Positions 8,069 to 21,410 of a stretch of DNA of 64,000 nt are shown piece after piece (within the stretch, counting starts at the first letter, position 1; the number at the start of each line of letters is the position of its first letter). A model generated the notes under the pieces. It was not told where the DNA came from. It did no database searches and was given only the letters and a program-made list of their open reading frames with translations. Origin of the DNA: Trichaptum fuscoviolaceum (taxonomy: Eukaryota > Basidiomycota > Agaricomycetes > Hymenochaetales > Trichaptaceae); NCBI GenBank assembly GCA_910574455.1, contig CAJSYZ010000003.1, positions 5,083,250 through 5,147,249 on the forward strand, written 5' to 3'. Both the position numbers and the translations under genes were made by a program.

Positions 8069-11000
8069 CTAAATCGCATACCCCGACTCCGCTAACCCTT
8101 GGAGGAACGGCGCAGCAGCCGTCGGGTCCGCCATGCCGATCAGCGATTTCACGCGCGGGTCGCTCTTCGACGCGCTCGACAGCTGCTGCCCAACATACGC
8201 CCGCACGTCTGCGCCGATGTACGCCACCGGGTCCTCCAAGGTCGTTTCGGACGCCGCGAGCTTTGAATATGCTGCTTGGTACCCCGCGCCTTGCTCCTCG
8301 AAGTCGAGTGCACGCAGCGCTTCGTCTGGGTCCTCCGCCACGGTCTGCTGCGCGGACTTCAGGTGCGTGGATGCGCTGAAGAGCTTGACGAGCTCCGTGA
8401 ACGCCGCCGGCCTAGCGATGCAATGAGTACAATGTAGATGGTACGAATGGAAACCTGGACTTACCATTGCCGTACCGAAGGCTCCGACAGCATCAGTGAG
8501 CTCTGTGTAAGCATCCGCGAGACGCCCACGATGACCAGCTTTCTGTCCTTCGGCAGCATTCTAGGAATCTGCGGTAGCACCACGTTGGCCAACAGCTGCG
8601 ACCAAAGTCTGTCACGCAAATCAGCCATGGTAAGCAACAGCAGTAGGTAGAAAGGAACTCACTGAGGTTGTACCTCCTCCACCGAGCTGATCAGGAAATC
8701 GGGGCCAACACCGTCCACGGGGATCGCCATGATGAACGCAAAGAAGTAGACCAGCGCATAGACGTACGCGTCCGTCCGCGCCGTCTGCAGCCGTGTTAAC
8801 AGCATCGTCACCACACTCTTCATCAACGGCTTCAACGTCGCGCTCGGTATGTACCGCACGACGCTCTGCAGCAGCTCGAAACCCCACGCGTCGTTGACAC
8901 GGGACGGGATGAGTTTCTGCTGCACGACGGCGAGGATGGCCGTGAACTGGCCGGTCTGCGCCATCTGCACGGCATCTCGGGCGAGGAAGGCGCGCAAGAG
9001 GCGGACGAGAGCGGGGATAGAGCCTTTTTGTGCCCAGGATGCGGGCTGGAGGAGGAAGGGGAGGATGGAGCGGTAGTCGGGAGGCACGTCGCCGTCGTGG
9101 AGCTCGAGCATCTGCGAGAGGATTTGGAAGATGTACGGGATGAATTCTGCACAGATGATGGGTCAGGTGGTGTAGGTACTTGTAAAAAAGGCTGCTTACG
9201 ATCGATGTCCTGCTGCAGAATGATTGTGAACGGACCAAATAGAGCCTGTTCGAACGTTGCCAATGTTTGACGGGATGAACCAACGGTAAACCTGTGTATT
9301 AGTTAACAATCAGTACATGCTGCATGTTCCTCATTTCCTAAATCCTCACCTGATCAAAGCAGAAATGCTCTCGAAGATATACTGATCGAAGTTAGGATTG
9401 CTCGGGTTCTTGCAGATTGCCGCGAGGATGGCGACAAGACGATGCAGCAGTCGTTCGTGCTCCGAGGCTATCGTCGCCCGTGCGGTCAGAATGACACGCA
9501 TGACACCTAAGAATGGCACAGATAGGATTAATGAGAGACTATTCTCGAGAAAATTGCCAGCTCACATTTTATCAGATAGTCGTTTTCTGCAATTTTTTCC
9601 GGCGTCCCACCCGCCTCAATCTTTGAGAGTAAAGTGTTGATAATTTCGGGTGCAAGCTCCCGAATGTCTTCCTGGTTGAAGCTGCTGAAAATTTCAGATG
9701 ATATTCGCCGTAAGCAAGCGATTTACGCACAGTAAGGATGAGCCGCGCTTGATGAACAATATCCGCTCAATAGTCGTTGCTGCGTACGTATAGCATACGT
9801 AGTTCGGTGAGCGCAGATGCCGAACGAGAAGTGGAAGGACGGAGAGGAGTTGTTCTTTTGTGAGCTGCATAGTTGATTAGCGCTCGTCTTGCTTGATAGT
9901 TTGATATACACACCTGATTTCGGAATGAATACAAATAGCGAATCGCGTCAACCTGAAGAATTGGATGCACGGAGTTTTCATCGGCCTGTAGGTCCTCGTA
10001 CACGTGCTGTGAGAAGAACTGGACAACGTCTACAAGAGCATTCGTGCTTGTGACACCTTGCTATTGATCGCCAAAGTTATAAACCATTCCTTCTGAATGA
10101 ACAGCTTCTCTCACCTGAGCCGTTGCTCCAACCGTTGCCACCGCCGTGAGCAGGTACACACTTTCATCCTTCCTCTTCCAACTCTCTTCATCTCCCTTCT
10201 TCCTGTTATACTCCTCCAGTCCGTTCCCTATCAACGTTAAGACAACTTCGGTCGTCTCAGCCTCGAAACCTGAGGCAACGAGCGCACGGAGGACATCGGC
10301 TGCGGCTTGACGCCGCGTGGTGCCCTCCGCAGTCAGTCCGCCGATGGACGAGGAGGAGGCCGCAAAAGTAAGGTCGACTCGGACATACTCCAGAGGATCG
10401 TCCTCGAATTGCTCCACTTCGTGCTCTGCGGGTCGGGACAGTTACAATAGAGATGAGCGTGATGAAAGAAAAAGTTTACGCACCTCGTAATGTGACATTG
10501 GGGACAACTACGCCTTTGATCAAAGCATTGATCGTCTCCCTCTCCGCAAACGTCGCCTTGTAGTTTCCTGACCGGATGACCGTGCTGAGGAAGCGTAGAC
10601 CCTGACTGACGAGTCCGTCATAGGCGATTCCAGATCTTTGACCTCCACCGAGAAGCCCCCACAGCGCTGTGACAAATGCCGGTACGGTATTCGAAGACGA
10701 GAGGACCTCCGGGTATCGATGCGTATATAGTTCAGCGAGCTCGAAGATCGAAGTTTTAATTTGGGTGGAGAAAGAGGGAGTCGTATCGTCGGGATCACCA
10801 CGCATGTTCTCGGGATCCCAAGCAAGGAACTTGGTGAGTACTCCCTGATCGGCGCCGAAGAAAGCGGAGTGCGAGTCTTCAAAGGTGGGCGGCAGATCCT
10901 GGCACGTCAAGTCATAGAAGATTGACAGAAGCACGACCTGAGCCTGCGCCATCGCTTCAGTTCCCGTTCCATTAAGTAGATTGGTGGCGGTAAGCTCGAA

Positions 11001-11546
11001 TATTTGAAGGAAGGTGCCCGAGAAGCGGCTCAAGACGAAGTTGATCGTCGTGTAGAGCGAGTCTGAGCGTATTTCAGAACGCCAAGGCGCGAAAATCGAG
11101 TGAGCAGTCTCGAGAACAGAGACGTTTGTTGGATAGTTTGCAGCGTCGGGCGAGAGTGAAGAGACGAGCTGATCGATTAGATCTGGCCACTGCTCGGGGA
11201 AATCGTACTTCGCGACAATGGACACGGCCTCCGCAACCTGCGCTCGTAATGTCTTGTCCGCTGGACTCGAAAGCGCGATCATTGCAGGGACCAGCTGGCC
11301 CTTCACCTGCGTCTTCTCCGCCTCAGCCAAAGGCAAGTCTTCATCCTCCCATCGCCGCTTGATCGTGTTCTTGAGATAGACACTGGCCGCAAGTCGCACC
11401 GAACGGTCTTGAGTGCCATTGAGAATCAGTTGAAGGAGGAGGGAAAGAAATCCGGATTGTGTAGATAGGGAGAGTAGATTTTGTTCTGCTTGTCTGCGGG
11501 TGTCGGGGTGTAGGGAGGCGAGGAGGAGTGAGGAGACGTCTGCCAT
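8069..11546 (-). CDS. CSE1: Exportin-2 / CAS, importin-alpha re-exporter
   Basis: The start ATG is at 11546 (MADVSSLLLASLHPDTRRQA) and the stop at 8069. Exon 1 (11546-10484) and exon 2 (10425-10115) join in phase; about eight further exons follow with short introns. Exon 1 carries the importin-beta N-terminal domain (RQAEQNLLSL, then VYLKNTIKRRWEDED at about residues 65-80), followed by the Cse1-type HEAT repeats (YDFPEQWPDLIDQL, FEDSHSAFFGADQ). The last exons carry the CAS C-terminal region (DPRVKSLIGM, ending LAESGYAI). The total, about 970 residues, suits the family. Cse1 with Ran-GTP carries importin-alpha back to the cytoplasm through the nuclear pore. No frameshift was seen, so this is a functional housekeeping gene. 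An upstream in-frame ATG at 11579 is less likely because family members begin close to MADVSS. Confidence 0.93.
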
Positions 11547-12466
11547 CGCAGTGATCAAAGGCAAAGTTACAACTTTCAACGCGACTCAAGACGCGCCCGG
11601 ACGCGCCCTTTGAATGACATAATTGCGCATTATGTAATCCAGTTTCAATTTTTGTCTCCGAGTCCAGGTCAACAGATGTCGTTTTCACTCCTTGTCTCTC
11701 ATCACCGTCATTCAATATCTCTCCCTTCATTGAGTAATTTCTCAGCTGAGACCCTGTCATTGTCTTCATCTAAGCAGGAATTAAGGAATCGAGCGTGCTA
11801 GAGTTTGGTATCGTATGCCAAAGGCTTGATCATAGTAAATATATCACGCCTAGTTTATTGCAGGTCGACGATACTGAAAAGGGAAAAACTTTGTGAGTAA
11901 ATCGAGGCCAAATCTCGGGATGGGTTGCACACCATCGGCTCAGGGGACAATGTTTTGCAAGTTACTAGTCTCGCGCTGGCTTTGGCCTCTATCGCACCCT
12001 TGTCATGATCCTCCAATTACTATCAGAACGTGTATCTGTTGTACTATCATACATCAGGAATGTAAGCATACAAATATCCTTCGTAAGCTTGCTGAACTCC
12101 TCAAAGCAACAAAATATTTAGGATGGAACAAATTGGTGAATAGATACAAGCCGCTCGACATCTACATCAGCCCGTTTCCAACGTCAGACTTAAAAGGGTC
12201 TCTTGTATCCGACAGTACCTCTCTGAACTGCAAATTAACTTGAAATCAATCCTTGTTTGCGATAGTCGGATACCCATCTAGGAACATGCTAAGCATTTCG
12301 TTCCAAGTAAGCAGCAGCGGTTCCTTAAATCAGCACAGCATTCGAGTCCATCTGTCAGTGTTGCAACAAATCATGATGCTAATCAATATTGCTGGTATAT
12401 TTACTGCCTGCGCAGCTTGTCAACAGTCTTATGCTCTTTCCCATTATCCACCCCGCGAATATATGT
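11547..12466. other. Divergent intergenic region between CSE1 and the GtaA-like copy
   Basis: About 0.9 kb that must hold the CSE1 promoter and the former promoter of the GtaA-like copy. Open frames here have no recognisable content, and no clear TATA box or repeat was seen. Confidence 0.4.
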
Positions 12467-15400
12467 ATGTACGTCTTACTGAACGTCTTACTCTCGTCCC
12501 TGCTCCTTTCGACCAGAGTTCCTGTTCTTGCGCAGGGCGGACAGAATCCATGGACGTCATTCCCCCTTAATCCCAATTCATTCCCGCTAACTGTTAAGAC
12601 TCCGTATGTGAGCGCTTGGTACCCGCCAGGAAATGGGCCCATGAGTCTCTCTTGGCCAGAGTCTCTGTCATTTACGGTTAGTTCCCTTGTCTCAATACGA
12701 CACAGAATTACATAGCTCATGATGTTTATTTTATTGCCGTAGCCAATGGGCTGGTTCACCATCATTACAGCCAACGGCGTTGCTTATCAACTTATGGGCA
12801 GTGACAATATCCCTCCGATAGATTCAGCGAAACAAACAACCATCACAATAACTCCCACTCGGACTTCCATTCTCTCTGAAGCGGGACCAGTGACCGTGAA
12901 TGTAACATACCTTAGTCCCATTGAGGTAAATTTTACTCCATATTACTCCACTCCGCACATAATAATGTCGCTCTCCAGCCTTGCGATCTCGTTCAACAAT
13001 CGCTCCCTTTTTCCTATTATTATCTATCCTTTACTTCAAATGCCACGCATGCGATAGGCGTATACTGCGACATCACACTGGCGGTGTGTACAAACTTCAT
13101 ACTCTCGCGCATGCCGAATTGACGTGCACATCGTAAGAATGGACGACAGGAGACAATAGTCTACAGTCAAACTGGAATGCAACAGACGAAGGCTCTGTAG
13201 TCTATCTCCAAACTCAGCTGTCTGCACCCACTCCCTTCGAAGAAGCTAATGATCGTCCAACGGACGGAGTTGCTTATCTTGCAATGCTACAGGTATGTAT
13301 CAACTGTTCAAAAGGCATGCTGTCATTGATGACACAGAAAACAGCGAAGTGGTATCTCGTGGCAAATCGGACTATCAGGTGTTATGCGAGGATCATTTGC
13401 AAATGGGACGGGCCTCAATAATTCAATCGATTCCAACTTCCATCCCGTTGAATAGTTCGTTTTTTTTCTGCGGTCGCTATTGAACAGACCATGTTCGCTG
13501 GTATGGACTCAGTCCTTTTGACAGTATAGCGATTGCCGCAGATTTGGGCATAGTTCAGTCTTCAATTGACCCAATTGTATGGGCTGTGGGTGTCATACGG
13601 GATCCACTTATCCAGTTCACAGACTCTCAAGGCGAAGTACAGGAGCTGGACGCGTTCTATCGGTCCAACATTTCTTCCCGCCCCACCATATTTGACGTAC
13701 GTTCCACGGTATGCAGCTGAATGACATTTTCCGACGAGAAATATGCTTATTGTCTCAACTAGATCACAGACGTCCTTGATAACTTTGATGACGCACTTAA
13801 CAATGCAATAGTTCTCGACAGTCAGATCCTCGCCGATGGGAATAAAATCTCTGCAAACTACTCTGACCTCCTTGCAATCTCAACGCGCCAGGCAATGGGG
13901 GCCATTGACTTCACAATCGGCCACGATACTACTGGGAACTGGAACACTTCTGACGTGATGGCCTTCTTGCGGAACGCCGGGGATATTGGCTCTGGAGGGT
14001 GTGTTCTCTTCTCCGGAAGTACTCTCTATCTTATGTTAACTGTTTCTAACATATGTTTGCAAAACCAGAGTGAACACTGTGGATGTCATTTATGCCGCCT
14101 CGCCAATATATTTGTACCTCAATTCGAAGATCCTCGGATATTTCTTGAGGCCACTTTTGGAGTATAAAGAGAGCAGTATGTATACCAATCTGTATGCAGC
14201 TATTCACATTGGTGAGGTTCAGTACAACAGTCAAAGCATGGTTAAGAGCAAGGACTGAAAGGCTTCCTGAAGGTACTCGTTATTCCAAGGCTACGGGTAT
14301 AAACGATGCGCACAACGAAGTTGTTGAGCGTGAGTAGTTCGTATGCATAGTACGGTTTTCGAACTTATAGGAGTACTGTGTAGAATCCGGAAACATGCTG
14401 ATTATGACGTATGCGCATGCCCAGAGGACGGGAGACACTTCTCTACTCATCCAACACGTGCGGCTTTCAGCTTCTTGTCCTTTCCTTCTGCATACGCTCA
14501 AGCCTGTTACAGTACAATTTACTCCGAGGATGGGCGGATTACCTTGTCGACAACTCTCTTGCACCGGGAAACCAGTATGTGCATAGATACGTGCGAGAAT
14601 CGGTATTTCAAATATTTATATAGAATCCCTTCATCTTCTGATGGAATCTCGGCCGTCAATCAGACGAATCTTGCTCTGAAGGGTATTATTGGTATTGCAG
14701 CAATGGCAAACATAAGCTCGGTAGTTGGACAGAGCCATGATGCAAATCGCTATCAAGTCGGTATTATTATTCTTCATGTCACGAGTTGAAGTCCTGAATT
14801 TTTCTTTGTAGAATGTCGCACCTAGATATGCAAAGGAGTGGCAGGGATTGGCCTTCTCGTCTGACCAAAGTCATGTCACGACACAATATGGACTGGATGG
14901 CGCGTTCTCACTACTCTACAATCTTTACGCGCACAAGCTTCTCCGGCTTGACATTCTATCGGATTCCGTAAGCGACAGTCTTATAGACGCATTGGCTAAT
15001 AGTCCGAGCAGATGTTGCAGATTTTCGTGAACCAAACGGCTTTTTATAAGTCCAAACTAAGTTAGTCAGGCGAAGCGATATCTGTGAAGCCAATCTCTAG
15101 GACTTACTCACTTACACAACATTTTTCTCTCCATCAGATTCCACGCAGTACGGACTTCCACTAGACAGCAATAATACTTCAATATCGAGGTCAGGTACGC
15201 AACTTACTACCATACACTAGAAGCGGTTTCAAATTCATGGCCCTAGACTGGATGATGTTCACCGCAGCGATCGCATCCGACAATACCTTGTGAGATGCAC
15301 TGATAGATCAAGTACATGCATATGCATCGAGCTCGCAATCGAAAGAACCGTTCAACGTCTTATATGACCCGTTGAATGGTAGCTCCATCTCCGAGACAGC

Positions 15401-15880
15401 AAGGTCCGTCCCGAATGCAGACTGTCTTCCTTCTGAAGAGCAAGCTCTGAGTTGACTGTTAATGTTAATTTATGTATGTATTCGCAGTCCTGCACAGGGT
15501 GCTATGTTCGCGCTATTAGCTTTAGAGCAAGTAGATGCCATTAGATTCATGGGGCGTACCGACTTACTTAACTATCACTCTAGTAGACTCATCCGCATCT
15601 AACAGTAATCCAAGCAAAAGGAGGCCATTGAAACGTGCTATAGTTGGAGGGCTTGTTGGCGGTGTAGCACCTGCTGTCGGATTGCTATGTTTCCTTTGCT
15701 ATGTATCCCTAAATTGCCGTGGGATTCCTGTGATTCTCACCTCCCCTAAACTGCCGCTGCTGATATGGAAAAATGAAAGCGGAGAACCAAACGCAGGCTG
15801 CCCGCCAGGCTGCCACTGGCAGAGAGGGAGAGTAAGGAATCTGCCGGCGAAGCTCGGCCCGTTATCTAGTAACTACTGGT
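12467..15880 (+). pseudogene. GtaA-like (glutaminase A family) membrane-anchored protein, copy with in-frame stop
   Basis: ATG 12467 opens a signal peptide (MYVLLNVLLSSLLLST, cleavage near VLAQGG), then WTSFPLNPNSFPLTVKTPYV, the usual start of fungal GtaA-like proteins (DUF4964/5127/4965/1793 regions). About ten short-intron exons can be read in frame: GWFTIITANGVAYQLMG, WNATDEGSVVYLQTQL, VWAVGVIRDPLIQFTDSQGE, ISTRQAMGAIDFTIGHD, VDVIYAASPIYLYLNSKILG, YNLLRGWADYLVDNSL and LALKGIIGIAAMANI. At 15291-15293 the conserved frame hits TGA where the paralogue at 42.5-46.2 kb has CGA (Arg). Homology continues in frame beyond it (DALIDQVHAYASS, SPAQGAMFALLAL) and a transmembrane helix follows (AIVGGLVGGVAPAVG). 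The coiled coil and PPxY tail of the paralogue are not found. I read it as a young pseudogene; a truncated secreted product is the alternative. Confidence 0.7.
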
Positions 15881-15899
15881 AACGTGATTCTCCTCCAAT

Positions 15900-16789
15900 C
15901 TCACTTCCATCACATTCAATGTGATATGTGATTATGATCCTCCTGTTCATGGCTCCTACCATTTCGAGGGAGTACGTACACAAGCGCGGCGCTTTTTCAT
16001 TTCCGAAGAAGGCCAACATGATCCTGCAAAATATTTGCTGATGAACAGCGCTTTCTGTTACTGATGTCAACTAATGCGTTCCCATCATTATCCCATCATG
16101 CTGGTACAGTACCTATTGTCTTCAATGACGTCGCACCGCCTCCCTTCCTCCTCTTCCATCGTCCTGCAGGCCCCGCACAATATCTGTATTTTTGAGAGTC
16201 GGTGGCCGTTGACACTTTCCACAAAGTCGAAAGTCCATCACCGTTCTCTAGAAATGATTGACACTCTCCGGCGTCTCCGCTTTATCACCCCGATTCCGAG
16301 TCATGGCAAAACCTATTTCAGTATTCTTCTATGACTATCGACATTTATTATATATCAGGCAAGTGTTTGACACCCAGAATCACCTTGCGTTACTAATACT
16401 CTGATCATGCTGGCTGTGAAACTTTCGAAGACTTAACATCCAAGCTTCACAGATGACGCAAGAAGAGTTTAGTGTGTGTATAGATGTGCTGCAGTTTGAA
16501 AATGGCGCTGATCTATAGATGTCCTTCTATTGCTGGTGTCAAACTTTATCTCGATTTGTGTGACGCTGCCAGTGGCTGCCTCACGGTGTTCGCATGTGTT
16601 TCAATTATATAGAGATCCAGCGACGGTGATTCTCTTTCCCCCCGCTTCAACATCCTCCGTTCGCTTTCTCATCAATATGTCTAGTTTGTCACTTCTCAAT
16701 ACACTGTTTGGTTACCATCTAACATAATTTCACAGATCCAGGAATAGGTTTGTCATTGCTAGTAGCTCATGACGCTGAAATATTAACGG
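15900..16789. other. Intergenic or unresolved 5' region of the next gene
   Basis: Short coding-like stretches appear in changing frames (for example FNDVAPPPFLLFHRPAG near 16130 and SPASPLYHPDSESWQ near 16260). These could be first exons of the downstream membrane-protein gene or decayed coding DNA. No frame can be carried through with convincing splice sites. Confidence 0.3.
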
Positions 16790-19700
16790 GGCCAAGGTTA
16801 CATTTCGACGCAAGTGCCGAGCGATATCCTTCTCCGGCTCCTGAGTGCCACGGAGGAAATTCGGAACCTTCTTCGCCAAAAGGTAGATCAAGAATATGAA
16901 GCGAGTGAGTGATTAATTCACGCATCATCCACTCATATATAACACAGAAACAGCTCAGAAAACTATCAGAGCTTCACGACAGAGCAACTTCCTACCAGAT
17001 GGCGAAGATGCTACTACTCCGGAATCTCTTTACGCTGATACGGAAAGCGTCAAAACTGATGCCGACAGATATATCTCTTCTTCTGGTGGCCACAGGCATG
17101 AGGGTTCAATTGAATACATATACGAAGACCCACCACCAGAAGCAGGCGCTACTACTCAGGAATTTCGCAATTCTACTATGGCAAGCGTAGAGACTGATGT
17201 TTGGAGTGAGTGATTATATGTCGTCGATGACGGAGGCCGTGTTGGCTCAACTGCATTCACAGGCAGTTGGCCTAACAACGAAACAGTAACGAAGTACAAA
17301 GGCAGATGTGCAAGACACAAAAGGTACTTTATTCCATCTATCTGAATATTAAACTGGGACTGATATTACGGACTTCTGTTGCAGAGTGTGTGAAAAGATG
17401 CAAATTGAGGTACGTATGCGACCTTTGTTTGAGAATACTCTCGGAGTGAAAAAAAATAGTTGGGATATTTCACCGCACATTTGGGCATTGTCGGGGCCAA
17501 CGAAGACGTAATTGCAAAGGCAGAATTACTAAGGGAATTCTTGCTTACTCCGGTACAAAGTGTGGAGAAGGCTTTGTGTGTGACCCCCGATGGTATGTGG
17601 TGCTATTCTGTCTGTGAAGCTATTGTGTGAGTAGTAAGGAACTTGTAGAGAGACCGGGAGCGATAGGTGACGTCAGGAGGTCCTTCGCTAAAATTGATGA
17701 CTTCCTTCGTAACTTCGGTCGAAGCCTAAAGAAGGGAGAAGCACCTTATCTTGATAAGCTCACGCAATGGTGTAGCATCATTCATGTGAGTTTAGAGTAT
17801 CTATGGCTCATGCAAATGCTTAATCCTTTTACGTGCAGAGTGGGCGACAGGCTACCCTCGGTAGAGATTAAAGCTTACTATTCCAAAATTGATCTTTAAT
17901 GATATGCATATAGACATCAGCAAGTATAAAGGTACATTTGTCAAATGCTTGGAATTCATCAATGGCGAATTCTTCGCTGGTGTGGAAACAGCAATGAGCG
18001 GTGTCGTTGAAGCACTGACGGCATTCGAAGAGAAATGTAAGTCGATTAATTTAGTGCACGTGATTCTCTGGTATTGATTTAAACCTCTATGATCTTGTTT
18101 CGTAGCTGCTGGTGAATGGATAGCATCACAAAACATCGATGTTCTTGAAAAGCATTTTACGGAGTACATAAGTAGAGTCTTCCTTATCGCAGACTCGGAC
18201 AGTACTGTGGACTCGGGTAGTAGTTCAAATGCCTGGGCGAGCCCCGACGAAATCGCTCAGTTTGAGGAAAGGATTTTGGAACATAGACGGTATGTACAAG
18301 TTTGTTTCTCAATACTTGTTAGAAATTCTGGTATAAACTTCTTTCAGGTCATGCAATGTGATGCGGGAAGAGGTATGTGTATGGTTTCCGTCAAGTGCAA
18401 CTTAAGTAGTAACAAATGCAGTTGGGCCATCTTATTGCACACTATGGTGTTGTTGGAGGCGACAAAGAAGTCATTACGCAAGCAGGTTTACTGCAGGAGA
18501 TCTTTCCTGTTTTCTTAGAGTCTTTGGAGAGACTCCTGATTTCATCACCAAATAGTACGTTCATTTTGCATTGATTAGTTTTGATTTGATCTGATTGTCA
18601 AACTTCAGCAAATCAAAGTGCAATGACAGATGCAGTGGTCTCAATTGGAAGCGTTTACTACCACGTCATCAATTTTCAGAATAGCTTATACCACCAGAAG
18701 CATGCATTCTACTTCAGAAAAGTCAGGAAATGGGCGAGCTGCCTATGGGTGAGTAAGCGATAGTTATAGTAAAAGCTGCCAGATTAACTCCATAGACGTG
18801 AAGAATGGACTTCTTAAGATCCTCAGTGAGTATTTGATTCAGGTGCTTTTGAAGCAGTTCATGACAATGTTTGAACTTAGGTTTACTACATGAACTAGAA
18901 AAACAAGGTTTACTACGTGAGAGAGGGGTAGTCGAATGCCTAATGTGTCTATGCAATGATCTTTTTTCCGACATGGAGGAGACGATGATCGGAATAAATA
19001 AGGCATCAGAAGGAGCAAACATTGACGCTGGAAGCGTCGGCGGAGAACTAAATGCATTCGGAAAGGAGGGTGAGTGCTTCATCAAATGTTGCATCCAGTG
19101 TTCTAACGCAAAATTAGCCCTACCGAAGTTCCTCATTGATCAAATGGAGAGGGATACAACACGATATGTCAACCTAACAACGATTGCCACTTTCTTCTCG
19201 AGCGTGACTGCAACCACGCTCCAGTTCACCTACGCGGAGACAGATGCTGTACCGTCTATCTCCTTGAGAGGAGTGGTCAATCTCTTCTGGTTCCTCTCGC
19301 TAGTCTTCAGTGTGTCGTCTGCAGTGAGTAGCTTGCTAGGCTTGACGTGGAGGAAGTCTTCAATGTGCGTGATCTATTTAATCTTTATCTTGACAATGGT
19401 CAATTAATGGATTTTATAGATACGACTCATGTGTCCCTCCAAGGCTCATTCGCATGTGGCTTGACAAAGCACCCATGATGTTCTTGATTATTGCGGCTAT
19501 TTCTTTTGTCATAGGTTTGAACCTATTTGCATATCTATCTCTTCAGGTACGGCATTGATGATTCTCAGGCTTCAAGTTACACAATACTGAAGTTTGATCA
19601 GCCACATTTTGTCTCCTTCACAATGACTATCCTCACTGGACTGCATGGCGTGTGCTTATTGGCAGTCATAATTTGGTTTATATATCGGCTCAAGTATGAT

Positions 19701-20850
19701 CTCGTCTGGGCTGTATTGCACTGGATTGGGGACTTTCGAATTTGGAAGTGGATCAAGGATTGGGGAATTTGGTGTTGGATTCAACAGGCACGATTGCAAT
19801 ACAGAGAAAATAAGATGCATCTACATCGGAACTTCTTCTGGTATTTACAATTTCCTGCAATACCAAGTTCGTGCTGAAATTCTGATATAGGGCATTCGGA
19901 AATGACAACCGGGTAGCACGGATAAATAACGATATGATCAGGAGAGGTACCTGGCCAGAACCATACCTTCTTTCGAAGCTCATCCGAAGCATTGCATATC
20001 CAATCAAGAAGGGCTGGCTGATGGTAGGGCAGGCATTTACCAACCTCAGTCTCTCAGTCCGTAAGCACATATGCTTATCCTCGCATATTGAACATACACA
20101 AGGGGATGTTGAGACCGGGGAAAGGGGTGGACAGGAAGAAGTCGACGCACCAGAGAAACCCTTTATGGAAGGTCCTCAGGTCACGAAAGCAAAGAACGAG
20201 TTTCGTAGATCTCTACAGAAGATCTTTAGTGAGACTTGTTGGGTGGACCTTATCATGAAGGACATCGAGTACTTGGAAATCAATTCGTAAGGACACCAAT
20301 TTATGTGAAAAACCTAGTACTAATCTGTGTTTTGACCGATTGGCGTGATAGTTCCTTTGAAGGGCACATAAACGCGCGACTTTGGGGCTACCCAGATCTC
20401 GTAAAGGAGTTCTACGACAACGTACGCCCTGTTATCATTGAAGGAGAGGAGCCGACGGAATGGAGATACTGGATGGGGGTATTAGGGGCAACAACGGAGC
20501 ATGCGGGCAATGATTCACGGCCTCATCCCGCGAGTAAAGATCAGGATGCCACCGCATCCAGTCTACCCCAATTAAGCCAAACCGCTCCCTTTGACGACGG
20601 ATCAGGACCTTCTGCTAGTGGCGTGACTCAGACAGTTGCCGAACTAGACAGCCCAGATCAAACAGACGATCCTACTCCTGCTCCTGATGAACGACTTCCG
20701 CCGTCGGCATCCAAGTTACGAAACATAGATGCACTGAATACTATGTCTAGAGATTCGATATCGCAGCCAGAGATTCGCGATGTCAGAAAGGGGTCCGCTA
20801 TGTTCAGTCCGATTGAGGAATTTGTGTCTGCGCCGGGAGAACGAGAATGA
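16790..20850 (+). CDS. Multi-pass membrane protein with duplicated helical N-terminal domain (start uncertain)
   Basis: A many-exon gene ending at TGA 20848-20850. The first confident exon, about 16796-16905, reads PSDILLRLLSATEEIRNLLR. A Ser/Pro/acid-rich stretch follows (EGSIEYIYEDPPPEAG). Two related helical modules then occur: LGYFTAHLGIVGANEDVIAK (about 17460) and LGHLIAHYGVVGGDKEVITQ (about 18420). At 19130-19700 there are four hydrophobic segments (YVNLTTIATFFSSVTATTLQ, VVNLFWFLSLVFSVSSAVSS, MMFLIIAAISFVIGLNLFAY, MTILTGLHGVCLLAVIIWFI). This C-terminal membrane block is a widespread agaricomycete family of unknown function, often joined to WD40 or other N-termini. The cytoplasmic tail (20340-20850) is long, polar and probably disordered. 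The family is expanded and lineage-specific; no activity can be assigned. The true start may lie upstream. Confidence 0.65.
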
Positions 20851-21410
20851 GGAATTGCACACACCGCAAAGCAAGGAAGATTCGGGAGAGAGATGTAGTA
20901 TTTTGTAGAAAGGGTACGTCTAGCGATTCATTCATCCAATTGAACTATCTGAGACTCATTCTCATAGAACGGCGCAAAGATGATGTAGCCGTGTAAAGGA
21001 CTTCAACTCGTTAGCCTGTGTTACTTTTTTGTAAGGTGTCTCTTAGCGTGTATTCTAATTTTACTACTACCCCTGTATTATTGCAAGTTTGAGTTGACAA
21101 ATTTGGGATAGCATGGAAAAGCTTAACCGATCATTTACAATGTTTACTTTGAAACTTTGTAATTAAATATATGATGCTGAATGGACGCTTCTGCTGTTCT
21201 ACACGTGCCCTCCCCGCGACACATTCAAAGTACAGTGAATGTTCAATTGGCCTGAAAAAGGAGGAGGCAATCAGTCTCAGTTTTAGATACATAAAATTAT
21301 GAATAAAATCAGAACAGAATCCATAGGTAGTCTCATCCATCCCATAGAGCGTCGAAGTGAGCTGAGTTAAAGGAGTTCATCATAGTAAGTCATGGGGCTA
21401 CTTTAACTCA
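20851..21410. other. Intergenic, no supported gene
   Basis: This is the 3' flank of the membrane-protein gene, moderately AT-rich. Only short frames without recognisable content occur on either strand. Confidence 0.4.
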
